A stretch of DNA of 64,000 bases, from NCBI RefSeq assembly GCF_025698545.1, contig NC_068569.1, forward strand, positions 10,788,001 to 10,852,000, in the 5' to 3' direction. Positions 1 to 13,000 of the stretch are shown piece by piece. The notes below the pieces were generated by a model that was given only the letters and a program-made list of their open reading frames with translations, made no database searches and was not told where the DNA came from. Positions within the stretch are counted from its first letter, which is position 1. Each line of letters begins with the position of its first letter. This stretch comes from Gossypium raimondii (taxonomy: Eukaryota > Streptophyta > Magnoliopsida > Malvales > Malvaceae). Both the position numbers and the translations under genes were made by a program.

Positions 1-2372
1 ATGAAAAGCTTTATGTTCCACCAACAACAACAGCAACAGCAACAACAACAACAAGTTTTGGAAGAGAATATGTCTAATTTAACTTCAGCTTCTGCATCTG
101 GTGAAGCCAGTATTTCATCTGGGAATAGAACTGAAGCTGGTTCTAATTATCCTCAACAGTACTTCACCACTAGTCAACAACCTCAAACTCAGCCAGTTAA
201 GAGAAAGAGAAACCTACCAGGCAACCCAGGTTTGGTTTGGGTTCAAAAAGCTCTTTACCTTAACACCATTCTTTTTTGTTACTTGTTTTGTTCGTTTCCT
301 TTCCTACTTTCACTTTCCTTGTCCGGGACTCAATTTTTAATGCATTTTCTTGGTGGGTTTTTTATTTTTTATTTTGAATCAGACCCAGATGCAGAAGTGA
401 TCGCTTTGTCACCAAAGACACTCATGGCGACAAATAGATTCGTGTGTGAGATCTGCAACAAAGGGTTCCAAAGAGACCAGAACCTTCAGCTTCATAGAAG
501 AGGGCATAATTTGCCATGGAAGTTAAAGCAAAGAACAAACAAAGAGGTGAGGAAGAAGGTGTATGTATGTCCAGAAACAAACTGTGTGCACCATGATCCG
601 TCGAGGGCGCTGGGGGACTTGACTGGAATCAAGAAGCACTTCTCGAGGAAACATGGCGAGAAGAAGTGGAAATGTGAAAAGTGTTCGAAGAAGTATGCGG
701 TTCAATCGGATTGGAAAGCTCACTCCAAGACTTGTGGCACCAGAGAATATAGATGTGACTGTGGAACCCTCTTCTCACGGTATCATAAATAGTTAACATT
801 TTTCCCCCCATGAACACAATTATGAACCAACAAATCTTCATTTATTGAGGCATGCACTTGAGTATAACTTTGAACAATAAAAAAAAAAAAAGGGGGTCCT
901 TAGACTGTAAGCTTTACATTCTTTGTACATTGAAGAATTCATTGCAATATATACATCTAGCAGTTCCTAGTTTTCACACCCTAGAGAGAGAGAGAGAGAG
1001 AGAATGAACATTGAAATTTTGTTTTGCACTAGCTCGAGTGGACAGTTTGTCCTATGCAGTGCACTCACAGTGAAAGAGAAAAAAGAAAATGAATTGGATA
1101 CAGAAAAGAGGGAAGAGAAAGTATTTATCTGCCATTGTCATAGCACTTTATGACTGGTTTTGTTTTTGTTTTTGTTTTGTTGTGCTTAATTTTTTACTTG
1201 AAAACTTTCTTTTTTCTTTTTCCAGGAGGGATAGTTTCATCACCCATAGAGCCTTCTGTGATGCTTTAGCAGTGGAGAGTGCAAGAGCAATAAACCCACT
1301 TCTCTCCCCTCATCAACCAGGCACAGCAGCAGCATCTCACATGAATTTACAAGTGCCCCAATTCAATCCCCATGACATCAAACTCCAAGCATTTTCACTT
1401 AAGAAAGAGCAGCAAAGTTTCACGCCTCTAAGGCCAGAGATTCCACCATGGCTGGCTAGCCAACCGATGCTCGGGGCTGGTCCTGGCCCACCACACCCTA
1501 TCGACCTTTCCTCCCCCTCATCATCAATATTCTCCCCGAGATTAGATCATCAAGATTTAACACTTCATGGAACCCCCAGCGCTAACCCTAGTCTTGTCCC
1601 CACACTCCCTCCATACCATCACACAGCACTGCCTTCCCCTCACATGTCGGCCACTGCATTGCTCCAGAAAGCAGCTCATATGGGTGCGACCATGAGCCGT
1701 AAATCTGGGTCATCATCAGTACCGTCCACTGTTGCAGCAGCAGCATCTGCCTCTTTGATGAGACCCCACCAACAAACTCACGTGTCTCCCGATTCTGCTG
1801 GCACTAACAACAACACAACAACAGCTGGTTTTGGACTCGACTTGCCTTCACGTGAAGAACTAGATGTGGGTAGCAGCAGTGGCATTATCCACGGCTTGGC
1901 TCCTTTCGGGAACCGTAAACCTGCTGCCAATGCAGGCGATGATGATGATGATAATAATAATATTGCTGGCTCAGGTGCTACTCCTTCCCTTCTTCAAGAC
2001 ATGATTAACTCTTTGTCTTCTGCCACTGGATTTGACGCCACTAATTCCTTTGATGACATTGCATTTGGTGGGATTTTTAACGCAACAAAGAAGCTATGTG
2101 GCAGTTCCATCAACGAATCCTTCTCGAAAACAACTACACCAACAGTACCCACGACGACAAACGGCACTAGAAACGATCACCATGGAAGTACTGCCGGTAG
2201 TACCACCACCACCACCACTCAGGGTGGTGATCAAGGCTTGACAAGAGATTTCTTGGGTCTTCGAGCTTTCTCTCATACCGATATTCTCAACATTGCCGGT
2301 CCTGGTCGTAATTACTGCATCGACACTTCGCAAGAACAACACAACCAGTCTCAAAAACCATGGCAAGGTTAG
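1..2372 (+). CDS. IDD7: IDD7-like INDETERMINATE-domain C2H2 zinc-finger transcription factor
   Basis: Three exons are seen: 1-229, 383-779 and 1226-2372. All junctions are GT-AG and give a 590-residue protein. An N-terminal poly-Gln run follows MKSFMFH. A basic KRKRN stretch (about residues 67-71) is a likely nuclear signal. The four-finger ID domain follows: finger 1 C98/C101/H114/H118, finger 2 C139/C144/H162/H167, finger 3 C174/C177/H190/C194, finger 4 C201/C203/H216/C220. The intron at 780-1225 interrupts finger 4 at FSR|RDS, which is usual for the family. C-terminal motifs MSATALLQKA (about 349) and TRDFLGLRAF (about 548) plus the end QKPWQG match IDD proteins. The N terminus resembles Arabidopsis IDD7. 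IDD factors bind DNA in the nucleus, often with GRAS/DELLA partners (family knowledge). The window opens exactly on an ATG, so one or more upstream codons, and the promoter, may be cut off. Confidence 0.93.
983..1003. repeat. (AG)n microsatellite in IDD7 intron 2
   Basis: About ten uninterrupted AG units lie inside the second intron of the IDD7-like gene, 204 bp after the donor site. Probably length-polymorphic. Confidence 0.9.
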
Positions 2373-3611
2373 GTAATATAGCAACTCTTTTTTGTTCAAA
2401 TGCTATATCTTAAATTTTATAAGCTCCTTTTTCGTGTTTTATTCTGTTTCTTTATCTTTAATTAATTTCCTTCTACCTTTTGCTACAATCTTTCTAAAGG
2501 GAAGGACCTCTAAAAATACTGATATATATAATAATATCAGTTCTTCTTCATATTCATATATGTGTAGCCCATGTTACAAACTTTTGCCTTTTTGTTTAAC
2601 TTTAATAGTAGTATATTCTTCATTCACACACATATATGTATGTATATTCATATAAAAGCTGACCTGCAAAGCAAAACCCTAAGGTTAATAATATATTGGG
2701 TGATAAATGATAGCAGCTTCCAGAGGAAAGGAACATGATGATGGATATGACACCAATTAGTGGGTTTAGTCTTATAATCTAATCATATTTATTAGGTGAT
2801 TTTTTATTTCTTAAGTGCCTTACGTGTAACTAAGCACCCAATGTAAATCCAGTTTATAAGTTATGATTATTAATTTTGAAATTGATGAGGTTGGCTTAGT
2901 CTTAATTAATTCGCCATATGATTGTTTTATCATCTTTATATATTTAGGTTTTTCTATAAAATTTTATTTCGAATCCAAATAATACTATCAGGTTATGCAA
3001 TCATTAGTTTTAGTTATGATTATGGTTCATGTACAAGAAATCTTAGTATAAGTTTGTAATAATTAGATGATTTATTATATGTCGGAAAACTGTGTTTATA
3101 TCACATTTGTCATGATTAAGTATGAGAAAAAACAGAATTGGGCTATTATGATTTTCAACGCGTAATCATGGGTTTTCTATTTTACATCATTTTGGGAAGT
3201 GAATCTAAATGCTTTCTTATAAAATTTCAATTTCAAGTCTTGTTCATTTTATTCATATATATATTTTAAAAAGTACGATTATATTCATTTTTTGAGGTAA
3301 GAATAGTATACGATTATATAAAAATAATTATATTTTTTTCAAAAAAAATTAAATAACATCTAATTAATTAATAATGCATAAAAGCATACTATGTCATTAT
3401 ATTTGTGGCCAACATCTATCTCTTAATGGGCCTACAGAATGTGGAGGATTTGTTATTGGACTTGTTCCGATAAATATCTTGATAAATCAAAAAAAGAAAA
3501 ATGTTTTTTTTTTTACAATGCAAGATCTACAAAGCTATTAACCATTTCCCCTCATTTTTAAATAAAAGGTCGATTAAATCACATATAAAGTGGAAATAGT
3601 TTTATGTTTAG

Positions 3612-4050
3612 GTTTTTTTTTTTAGAGAGAAAATTTATTAATTCATTCTATGAATGGGACAATACAATTTAGAAGGAAGAAAAAAAATCAAATATATGTC
3701 GTTGATGGTGAAGGATAAGCTCCATCAACATGACAAAAGTTTCAGTCTTAGTATCAATAGAATATTATGGCACGTTGATAACCAGCTCATCACAATATAA
3801 GACAATATGAGTCCAAACCGACTTGTGAAATTATTTATTATTCTAAAATATTATCAAAATGGAAATAAATTAAGAAGCCGAAGAAAAGCCACCATTCGAG
3901 TATCTATGACCAACCTACTTTCTAAGAGAAATTTTGGTGGTCGATGGAGGTTTAGAGATGATACGTACCGTCATATGTTCATCACAACTTATGGATGTAG
4001 CGAAAATACTCATAAAATAAATTTGCAAACGGAAACGAGAGAAAACATGT
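3612..4050 (-). repeat. Possible 3' end of a non-LTR element (poly-A tail on minus strand)
   Basis: Read on the minus strand, this segment ends in an AT-rich 3' leader (TGTATTGTCCCATTCATAG, then AATAAATTTTCTCTCT). A run of about 11 A follows at 3612-3623. This looks like the polyadenylated 3' end of a LINE or a processed copy. No coding domain could be recognised upstream, so the assignment rests on the tail alone. Confidence 0.35.
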
Positions 4051-7000
4051 AGAGTGAACAAGAAAAATGAAAAAAAAATTTAATAGGAGGGAGAAAAAAC
4101 ATGCGGTAACCAACTAAAAATTAACACTGCGGTTGGAAAAAAAATTATATTAAAATATTTGATTTACACTAACGAGTTCAATATACTTAAAATTGTTGCT
4201 TGCCAGTTGATTATTTACACCAGGGTATGAAAATTATATTTTCTATTATCGATAATTTTTTATAAAGAATATTTTGAGGATAAAGTTGTTAATACCTCAA
4301 ATTAATATGATAAATTTCAAGGAAATTTTAAACTCGAGCCAAACATATTGAACCAGAATAATTGATATTTTATTTCTCAACTTGTATTTTGAATTGACAC
4401 TATACACATACATGATTGAGCAATAAAATGATATATATTATATAAAAATAATACATGGTTTTTTAACATCAAAGTAGTTTTGCTCAATTATTTTGACTTT
4501 TTAGTTGATGTGAAGGCAAAACTTTCCATTATAAGTAAACTGATGATGCTCCCACTAACTATATATGTCCATACTCATGGTTATCCTCCTTGGATTTCAC
4601 TTAATATCCTTTCTCTTTAATTTGCTCTATTTTAATAATGTGGATATCAAGGAACGTTGATATATGATAAAAATCACGAAAATTTTGTATTATGAGTCCG
4701 ATTATATTTTATTCTCATTTATTCAAAATGTAATTAGATTAAATTAATATGTTTCATTAAGAATTTTCGTCTACATTTTATTGTTAAAATTAACAGGTTG
4801 ATGGAATAATCAATTAGTATCTTGACTTGTAGAAACCAGTAGATATGAATGGAATGTTTAACAAAATGATTAATTTATTCTTTGATCTAACGTGAATAAA
4901 CTAATTTATCTAATTTTTAATAAAGATATAATTAGATTATTTTTACTATTGATATATTAAAAAAAAAAGAGTTTGAAATTTAAATATAAACACATATGTA
5001 AAAGTTTTAAGTGATGCATTGGATTCCCAACAAACAAATTAGTTAAGTTGGCTAATGTGAAGAAATGGGCAAGTTAGCTAGTGTTTTATTTTTTCTTTCT
5101 GAAAAAAAATGAAGAAAAAAGAGATGCTGTCTGACACAGGTGTGGATGCAAATGGTGGATTCAATCCCAAGAAAAAGGATCTCTTTCCACTGTGTTGATT
5201 GGATTTTGGCCTCTTCAGATTAAAAAAATTTATTAATAAAAAAGGACACTTCCCGTTTTCATATATACTTTTTTCTATTTAATTTATCATTTCGTGCTAC
5301 ATTCAATTCAAGTTTTTTTATTTCTAAGAAATTATTTCACTTAAAAATCTTAGGCTGCTTCAACTTAATTTAAGCAATGAGCCTTAATTTAACGATATTG
5401 TTACAAGTTATAGGAATTTTGAAATTTTAGTTATTATGATTTAAGTCTTCAACATATTTTGTTTATTAATACAATCATGGTTGATTTTATGTATAAATAT
5501 TTTGATGTATTATTTATAATTACAATATTAATGTAGCAGTAAAAAACTTATACTAGTAGATGGAAACATGTTTTGTCATAAAAATACTATATTCCTCTAG
5601 TGCATATAAAACATAATAATGCCAAACAAGTATATGCATACAAAAAACTATATATTCACTAGATTATTACATATTTATGATGTGGGTGATTTCTTTTTTT
5701 TTTTTTATGTAAAAGTATATTTATTTTAGAATTAAATGAAATTTTGGTTGAAATAGTAAAGTTGAAGTGTTTTAGGTTCAAGTTTCATAATGTATAAGTT
5801 TTATTGTTTTTCTATAAAAATAAAGAAAAATAAAAACACCACAATAATATAATTTATTTTGTAAAATTAATTTTTAATATTTTTAGTTGAGTAAAGTTAA
5901 TTGGTTTTAACGGATTTCTAAGGAACATACGAACAAGTATTTATATTTTGAAATATAATTTATATAAAAATACAATTATAATAAAACATTACATTCATAC
6001 ATTATTAAATAATTAATTAAATTTTCGTCATTAGGCACTTAAATCACACGTGTTCCTTCTCTCAACATTATATTAATAAAAATAACTAACTAAAATATCG
6101 AATTAACAAAGAAAATACATTTTTTTATACAAATACCAAACTTACGCGTAATAAAGTTTAATCTTTGCTCTATATAAAATAAAAATAAAAATCTTTGTAC
6201 CTCAAAGTTGGCCTGCTTCTTTTAGTTTAGAAATCACTATTAACAAATCAGTGTACTATTAGTGCAAATAATAAATGCATATTCAAACAAGCCCTCCTTT
6301 GGCTTTGATTTATATTTTATACCACGGTCATGATAATATTATTCCATTAATAAATGTTAACAGTGCTTAGCAACATTCATTAGGGCAATTAGTAGAAATT
6401 GTAATTTATATAAATTATTTTAATTTCAGTAAATATATATATATATATCTCTGATTTCAAATTCAAACCCCAAAGGTGTTCACAGTGAGTATCGCAATAA
6501 GACCCAAAAAGGTTCCATAATAATTACTCAAAAGTTGGATAGGAATGCTAAATAAAGGAAAATCATGGTTGTGCATCATTTATTCTTCCAATAAATTTTC
6601 TTTTTGCCCTTTGCTTTTTGTCCTTGAAGAGCTTTTGTAATAGAGAGTAGTGTTGAGTGATCAAGTGAGAATGTTATCAAAGTAAGGTATTATTAACCTA
6701 TCATAAGAAAAGTGATGTAAACCTTTACAAATAATAATAATAATTAAAAGAAAAAAAAAGAGAGAAAAGATGCTTATCCCAAAGAAATATTGCTATGTTA
6801 GGTCAATTTAAACAGATGTATGAGCTAACTTTAATAGTGGCAATGGCACCTGTCATTTCATTTTGGTTTAGCCAAAAAGGAACAAAAAGTTAAGAATATA
6901 TAAAAATATATTTTCTTTTTTAAAAAGAAAAGAAAACAAATCAACCCCAAATCTATATTCCCCACTTTTCCTTTGATTTCATGTGCTATGTTGTAAGGCA

Positions 7001-8173
7001 TGCATGTTCATCCTTCAAATAACCACAGATTCATTCTTGATCCCCTTCTTTTTGCTAGCTTATATATAGATATAGATATATATATATGGTTTCTCTTTTA
7101 AGAAACTTTAGTTTAAAAGATTGGCATGTTTTGTCATTTGCACACAGAATTTTCGCTCAGCGCAATAATAATATTCTTATTATATATTATAGCAGGCATG
7201 GTATTATAGTATGGGCATGGCATGAGCATTGCATGGTGGGATAAAGCACAATCCCCTATTTCCCATATGTAATGTCTGAACTATGAATTAAAATGTGGTG
7301 GTTACTCAACATGAGATTGGGAGTTGGATCCCTACCCATGAAAATATAACACATTTTATAATAAATTGTTTATCTCTTTGGAGCACCTACGAAGAAGAGA
7401 ATAGTAGAGAAAGAGAGGGGGATAATAAGCCCAAGTTGAGAAGTACTTATTTAATTATTTTATATTTAATATATTTTTTATTCAAGTAATGAAATTACAA
7501 AATTTAAACATTTTGTTAACAAATGCCTTAACAGAACTCTTTTAATGTTAATACAATATATTTATGTGCTACAATGAGTTAGAGATAATGTATTCACAAT
7601 AATTTACATAGTGATTGTATGGAGGGACGTTAAATTTAAAAAAAAAGATGATAAGAGTTGGTGAAGTTGTAGACAATAGAGAGTATTGCATGCGCGCGTC
7701 TGCCTGCTTGTACAAGTGTCTTTTATATAGTTATTATATTACCAGTTGTTCTTTAAATGATAGGTTTGATGAGTCATGGTAATTCTTAGACACGTATTTT
7801 CAATGACTATGGATAATCATATCTACGCATAAATCAACTTAAATAAATTACAATGAAATCAAACAATACTCACATGATAAAAAGAGTGGTGAAGTAGGTG
7901 AGCATAACAATACATATATAATATATTTACTGAAAATGATCAATGAAATTGTAATTATTGCATTTAATGTAGCTTAGCAAAATAAAGTGCAGTTAATATA
8001 ATATTATTACTATGAATAATGTAAAAGTATCCAAGGACATTGGTTAATAATTTTTTTTTAAAATATCACCTCGATTAGATGGCGGTTACCATTATACATG
8101 TTAGATATGCATAGCAGAAAAGATGGTAATTATCAAAGCTGTGATTGTGTAGGTAGAAAAAAAATCAATGATT

Positions 8174-8186
8174 GGGGGGGGGGGGG
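8174..8186. repeat. Poly-G tract (13 G)
   Basis: A run of 13 consecutive G in strongly AT-rich DNA. It may be a real mononucleotide repeat or partly a sequencing or assembly length error. Confidence 0.85.
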
Positions 8187-10070
8187 TATTCATGGCGTGG
8201 GCATTGAAGCATATGATGAGAGGTAAAAGCACCCACTTAACTTGTCATTGTAAAAATGCTCCCTAGTCCCTCCCCCATCTCCCGTGTTTTAATTAATTAT
8301 TATGAATCACATGCCTTTTATCTTTGACTTGCCTTCCATCCCCACCATTTTCATTTCTTCGTCATTCCTCGCTTTTTCTTTTTTCTCTGCCATCTCCGCC
8401 TTGGATTTTTACAGCCTTTCATGGTTTTGATCTCTATGTTGATTTACCCTTTTTACTGATAAATATTAAAGACTTCAAAATTTAGATACGACGAAAAAAT
8501 TAATTTTTATAAATTGTGAAATAGATATAAAAATGTTTTAATTATACCAAAAATAAAAAGACAATTTCTCCTTCCCAGAGGCAAATTTTTACATCACATC
8601 CGCGCATTACACGCATATATAATTATATACAAAATGGGATATAATTATGTAACTTTAAAATATTAAATTCATTATAAAACATAAATCTAAAATTTCAAAG
8701 AGTATAAGATGAAACAAATATGAAAGCTTCATTGGCCGCATCATGAAAATAAAAAACATGGTAGAGTTGATTCAAGAAGAAAAGGTTAGATGTTTATTTA
8801 TAACTCATTTTTTTATGTATACCTTAAAGGATACGTGTTATCCTGTTTTGTAGTGCTAACAAATTTCATTGAGAGGATAATTTCATGTCTATGTATATAA
8901 TTCAAAATCCATGAAACCATTTTATTTTAAGTTTAACAACTCAAATGGTTAAATTGTTATATTAGTCCTTCCAAAAAAATTATAATTTAATTCAAGGTTT
9001 TTATATAAAATTTATGCTTTTGATCCTTCAAAAAATTTATTTTTATTTCCTCTCTTAACACAAAATTCTTTGTGAAAGAATAATTTTGTAAAGTAAATCA
9101 TGTAGGAGGAATTTCTGTTAGGTGCTTGCTAAAGAAAAACTACAAAAATAGGATATGGAATTAAATTTAAAACCAGGCTTGAAAGCCAAGTCCAGATCCA
9201 AGAGCTCAATTTCAATATATAAGGCCCAATGTTTTACTACTCACTTCTTTCCCCTTTAGTTTAACTGGAACCTCCAACAACATTCAACGGCAACGCTAAT
9301 CCTCGGGCGGCATCATGTAGCCAAACTATCAGCCCGGAAAAGAGTGTACTTTCGGACCTCCGGTCCTATTGCCTCCAACTTCTAAGAAAAACATGGATCC
9401 CATATTGAATAAATAAAATTCTTGCTCTATTTTTACTATTGATTATAAAAAATTTAAACAAGGTTTAGAATTTTAGAGTTTAAAGTTTAAGATTTTATTT
9501 GAATTTAATAATTGATTTTTTTTTTAAATTTGACTACAATGTTTAATTTGATATTTGTGTGTTTTAACTGATTATTTAAGTTTTTTTTGTCGTAGTTATT
9601 TATTTGAATTTGATTTAAAAATTATTTTGATAGAATTTAATATATTAATTTGATGATTAAGATATTCACTATGACTTAATAGGGCATAATTAAGACTTTG
9701 CTCTACTTTTATAATTCATTCAAAAAAAAAAAATTTGATAAGCCAGTATTTTTTCATCGAAATACCTGGAATTTTTTTACTACATTGCATGTGCTAAATA
9801 CTAATTTAACCATTTTGGCTGACGTACTTTTTGAGTAGTTTAAAAATAAATAGATAAGGCAAATGTAGCAAATAAGAAATTCTGAAAACCGTTAGGTGAG
9901 CCGGTTCTTTTCCTTCATTCCGAACTCAACACGACAGCCCATTTTGGAGCATTACATTTGATTTTCTCCAAAGATTTTATTTAATTTTATTAAGAAAATA
10001 TTACAGTCAAATGAATGATTTCACTAACCCGAAGAACAATACTTTGGAAGCAAGCGACACTATAGCTGAA

Positions 10071-10082
10071 ATGGCAAAGTAA
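10071..10082 (+). promoter_or_regulatory. Minimal upstream ORF abutting the BGAL17 start codon
   Basis: ATG GCA AAG TAA is a three-codon frame whose stop codon is immediately followed by the ATG at 10083. If the mRNA includes it, ribosomes would finish this frame right at the main start. That could lower translation from 10083 or favour the in-frame ATG at 10131. Seen directly; function inferred. Confidence 0.45.
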
Positions 10083-13000
10083 ATGAATCGAAGTAAAAGC
10101 CTAGCTGCGACCTCCAAATCAATTACAGCAATGGCGAGGAAGCAAAGCAGCAAAACTATGTTGATATTCTTCCTTTTGCTTTCCCTTTTAGCTTTCCTTT
10201 CTTTCCTTCCCGTCTTCGCTTCTCTCCCTTCTCTTCCCTCTTACTCTCACTCTTACGATCTTCACTTTCATCTTCCTCGTCATCAGCGTCTGCATCGCCG
10301 CCAAAAGGTAAAGTATCTTCTGACAACAAATGCTTTAGCTATACTTCAAAGTAGCTTTCAAATTTATATTTATTTTTTTATATGTGTGCTCCTTTTCTGT
10401 TTCGAATTGAAGGGAATTAGATGTATAAATAGTTGAGTTCTGTTGCCTTTCCAAAGGAAGAATTAATGATGATACGAAGTTATGAAATTTTAGTTACTGA
10501 CGTTGTTGTTTATTTATTTTCTTAATCATGAGAACAATATGAAAATTAAGGAAGCAAAAAATTTAAAATTTTCACGGTAGCTGTTTTTTTTTTCTTCTTA
10601 TTTGGATTTAAATGTTGAATGATATTCTTTTTTTGTGTTTGATCGCAAGTCAGATTGGTGTTAGAAAATTTGAAATTGCGGAGGATAAGTTTTGGAAAGA
10701 TGGGAAGCCTTTTCAGATAATTGGTGGTGACTTGCATTATTTCCGGGTTCTTCCTGAGGTATTTATTCTTTCTGTTAGCACCTAGCATCTTCCAGAACTA
10801 TTCGTTCTTGCTATTGTTATTTTAACTGGATAAGCGGAATTGAGAAGATTGTGGAAAGGTTCTTAAGGTTTTCAGCATTAAGAGGGTATAAAAAAAATAG
10901 TAAGTTCTGATATTGTTAGAAGTGGGGAGTTGGTTGTTCCTTTTATCCATAACTATCCTACTATCTTATGGATGCAGTACTGGGAAGATAGGCTTTTGAG
11001 GGCAAAAGCATTGGGGTTGAATACCATTCAAACATATATTCCTTGGAATTTGCATGAACCAGAGGCTGGCAAACTTGTTTTTGAAGGCATTGCAGATTTG
11101 GTATCATTTCTCAAACTTTGCCAGAAACTAGGTCTCCTTGTTATGCTTCGAGCTGGGCCTTATATTTGTGCAGGTTAGCCTTTCTGTCATGTGTGTATAA
11201 TTTTTAGTCATGTACTTTATAGGTTACAAATGGGTCCAGACTATTTCCTAAGCTTCTTATATTCCTAGAAATGAGGGATTGATGTGTTCTCAAAGTTTTA
11301 ATCTTATAACAATAAGCATTTGTTTTCTTGTATTCTTATCTGAGACAGTTTCCCTCTTGTTGCATGTGTTACTAAAGGGGCATAAGAAAGAGAGGGGGAA
11401 GGGGGGGGGGGGGGAGAAGAAGATTGTACATTGTGCTTAATGCTTACTAACATAATTGTTGGATCTTGGACTGTATCTCATCGCATATATTCTTGTGACA
11501 ATAGATGTCTTAGTTGTTCTTGTGGCAATGAATAGATAACTCAGGGTTGATAGTGACATGATTTCCTTTTGGGGACATATGTCTCTTGCAGAGTGGGATC
11601 TTGGAGGTTTCCCAGCTTGGTTACTTTCCATACATCCAGATGTCAGATTAAGGTCATCAGATCCTGCTTACCTTCAAAAGGTATGATCTCATCTAGTCCT
11701 TACTTTTAAGTATATAAGATGGGTGTTGGACGGAATGTTCTAGTTTTCATGCTTGGCACAAATTCTATGTTGGAGTTGTATTGTATAGTTTCTGTTTGCT
11801 TAACATGTTCTTGGATGATGCACTAATTGACATTTTGTATTTGCTGGATTATGTTTTGAATATGATATTACAGGTTGAAGGATGGTGGGGAGTCCTTCTT
11901 CCAAAAGTAGCTCCTCTTCTTTATGGAAATGGAGGCCCTATCATAATGGTTCAGGTACGGGCATGGAATATTTTTATTAGCTGCTAGGGTTCCTTTGATA
12001 AAACTAATGTGCCACTTGGTTTTATCTCCTAGGATTTTATGCAATGATAGGAATGATGTGCCTATTCATCAAAACAAATTTCTCCATCTGATAATTGTTC
12101 CAGCTGCTTCATGTTGCTGAATTTAACTGTCTAGAGTTAAGGCCAATTGGGTGGTTGATGTGATTTCAAAGTTTACCAACTATGGCACTTGTGGAGAAGA
12201 GCCTCTTTTGATGAAAAAAGAAAAACCTGAGATAACTAGGAGCACTGAAGATGCTAGAATAAAATACAGAAGAAGAGACAAAAGACTAGCCAATATTTAA
12301 CTACATTTTATTTGAAGGTTTTTTTTTTCCCTTTTTGGCTAAGAGTGAAAAATAATTAAACAAAGAAATCAATGAGCCTGGTACGAGTCTAGATAGCTAA
12401 CTCAGGGTTATGAGCCCTCCTGTTATGTGAGTTTGTAGCTCACCATTTGAAAGATTATATCATGTGCCTGAAAAAATTGCTTTTTTCTCATGTTTCTTGG
12501 CCTTCAATTCTTTATATGACACAGGGAAAAAGAAAGCGATATTCTCTTTAAATACATATTTCATTCCTTCCAATAAAATATGTTTATTTATACTGTTGAA
12601 TGTCATTTTCTGAAAGTTTCAACATTTTATGCTAGTAATCTTCAACTATAATGTGATTTTATACTTTGGTTTCAGATTGAAAATGAATTTGGGTCATATG
12701 GAAATGATAAAGCTTATCTTAGTCACTTGGTGAAGTTAGCTAGAGGGCATCTTGGAGAAGACATTATTTTGTAAGAGGATATTTTCCTTAATTCCCTTTT
12801 ATTGGTTACACCCTAGATAATCTTCAGTTTATAATGTAAAATCTAATTCTTCAGGAAATATTCAAACCTCCTTGAGTTGATTTTAGTTGAGAAAACATGA
12901 ACTTCTATCAAGTTGTACTGCATTTCTAAGATTTTGCCCAATGGAAGCCAAATAAATCAGGTGTATAGGTAGGAAAACTAAAATTTACTGCAAATACAAT

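Larger units (their letters stand above)
2373..10070. other. 7.7 kb AT-rich intergenic region without a recognisable gene
   Basis: No open frame here looks like a protein I know, and the longest frames (for example 3807-4052 and 7295-7489) have no domain signature. The stretch holds homopolymers, a TA microsatellite near 6430-6448, a run of 13 G at 8174-8186, and a possible LINE tail near 3.6 kb. A more GC-balanced block at about 9250-9390 stands out but does not translate into anything I recognise. Promoter elements of the BGAL17-like gene should lie in the last kilobase. Confidence 0.7.

Noticed and set aside
1089-1225. Upstream Met for IDD7 exon 3 (MNWIQKRGK...)
   Set aside because: This part is intron 2; the exon starts at 1226 where the finger-4 frame joins precisely after GT-AG removal.
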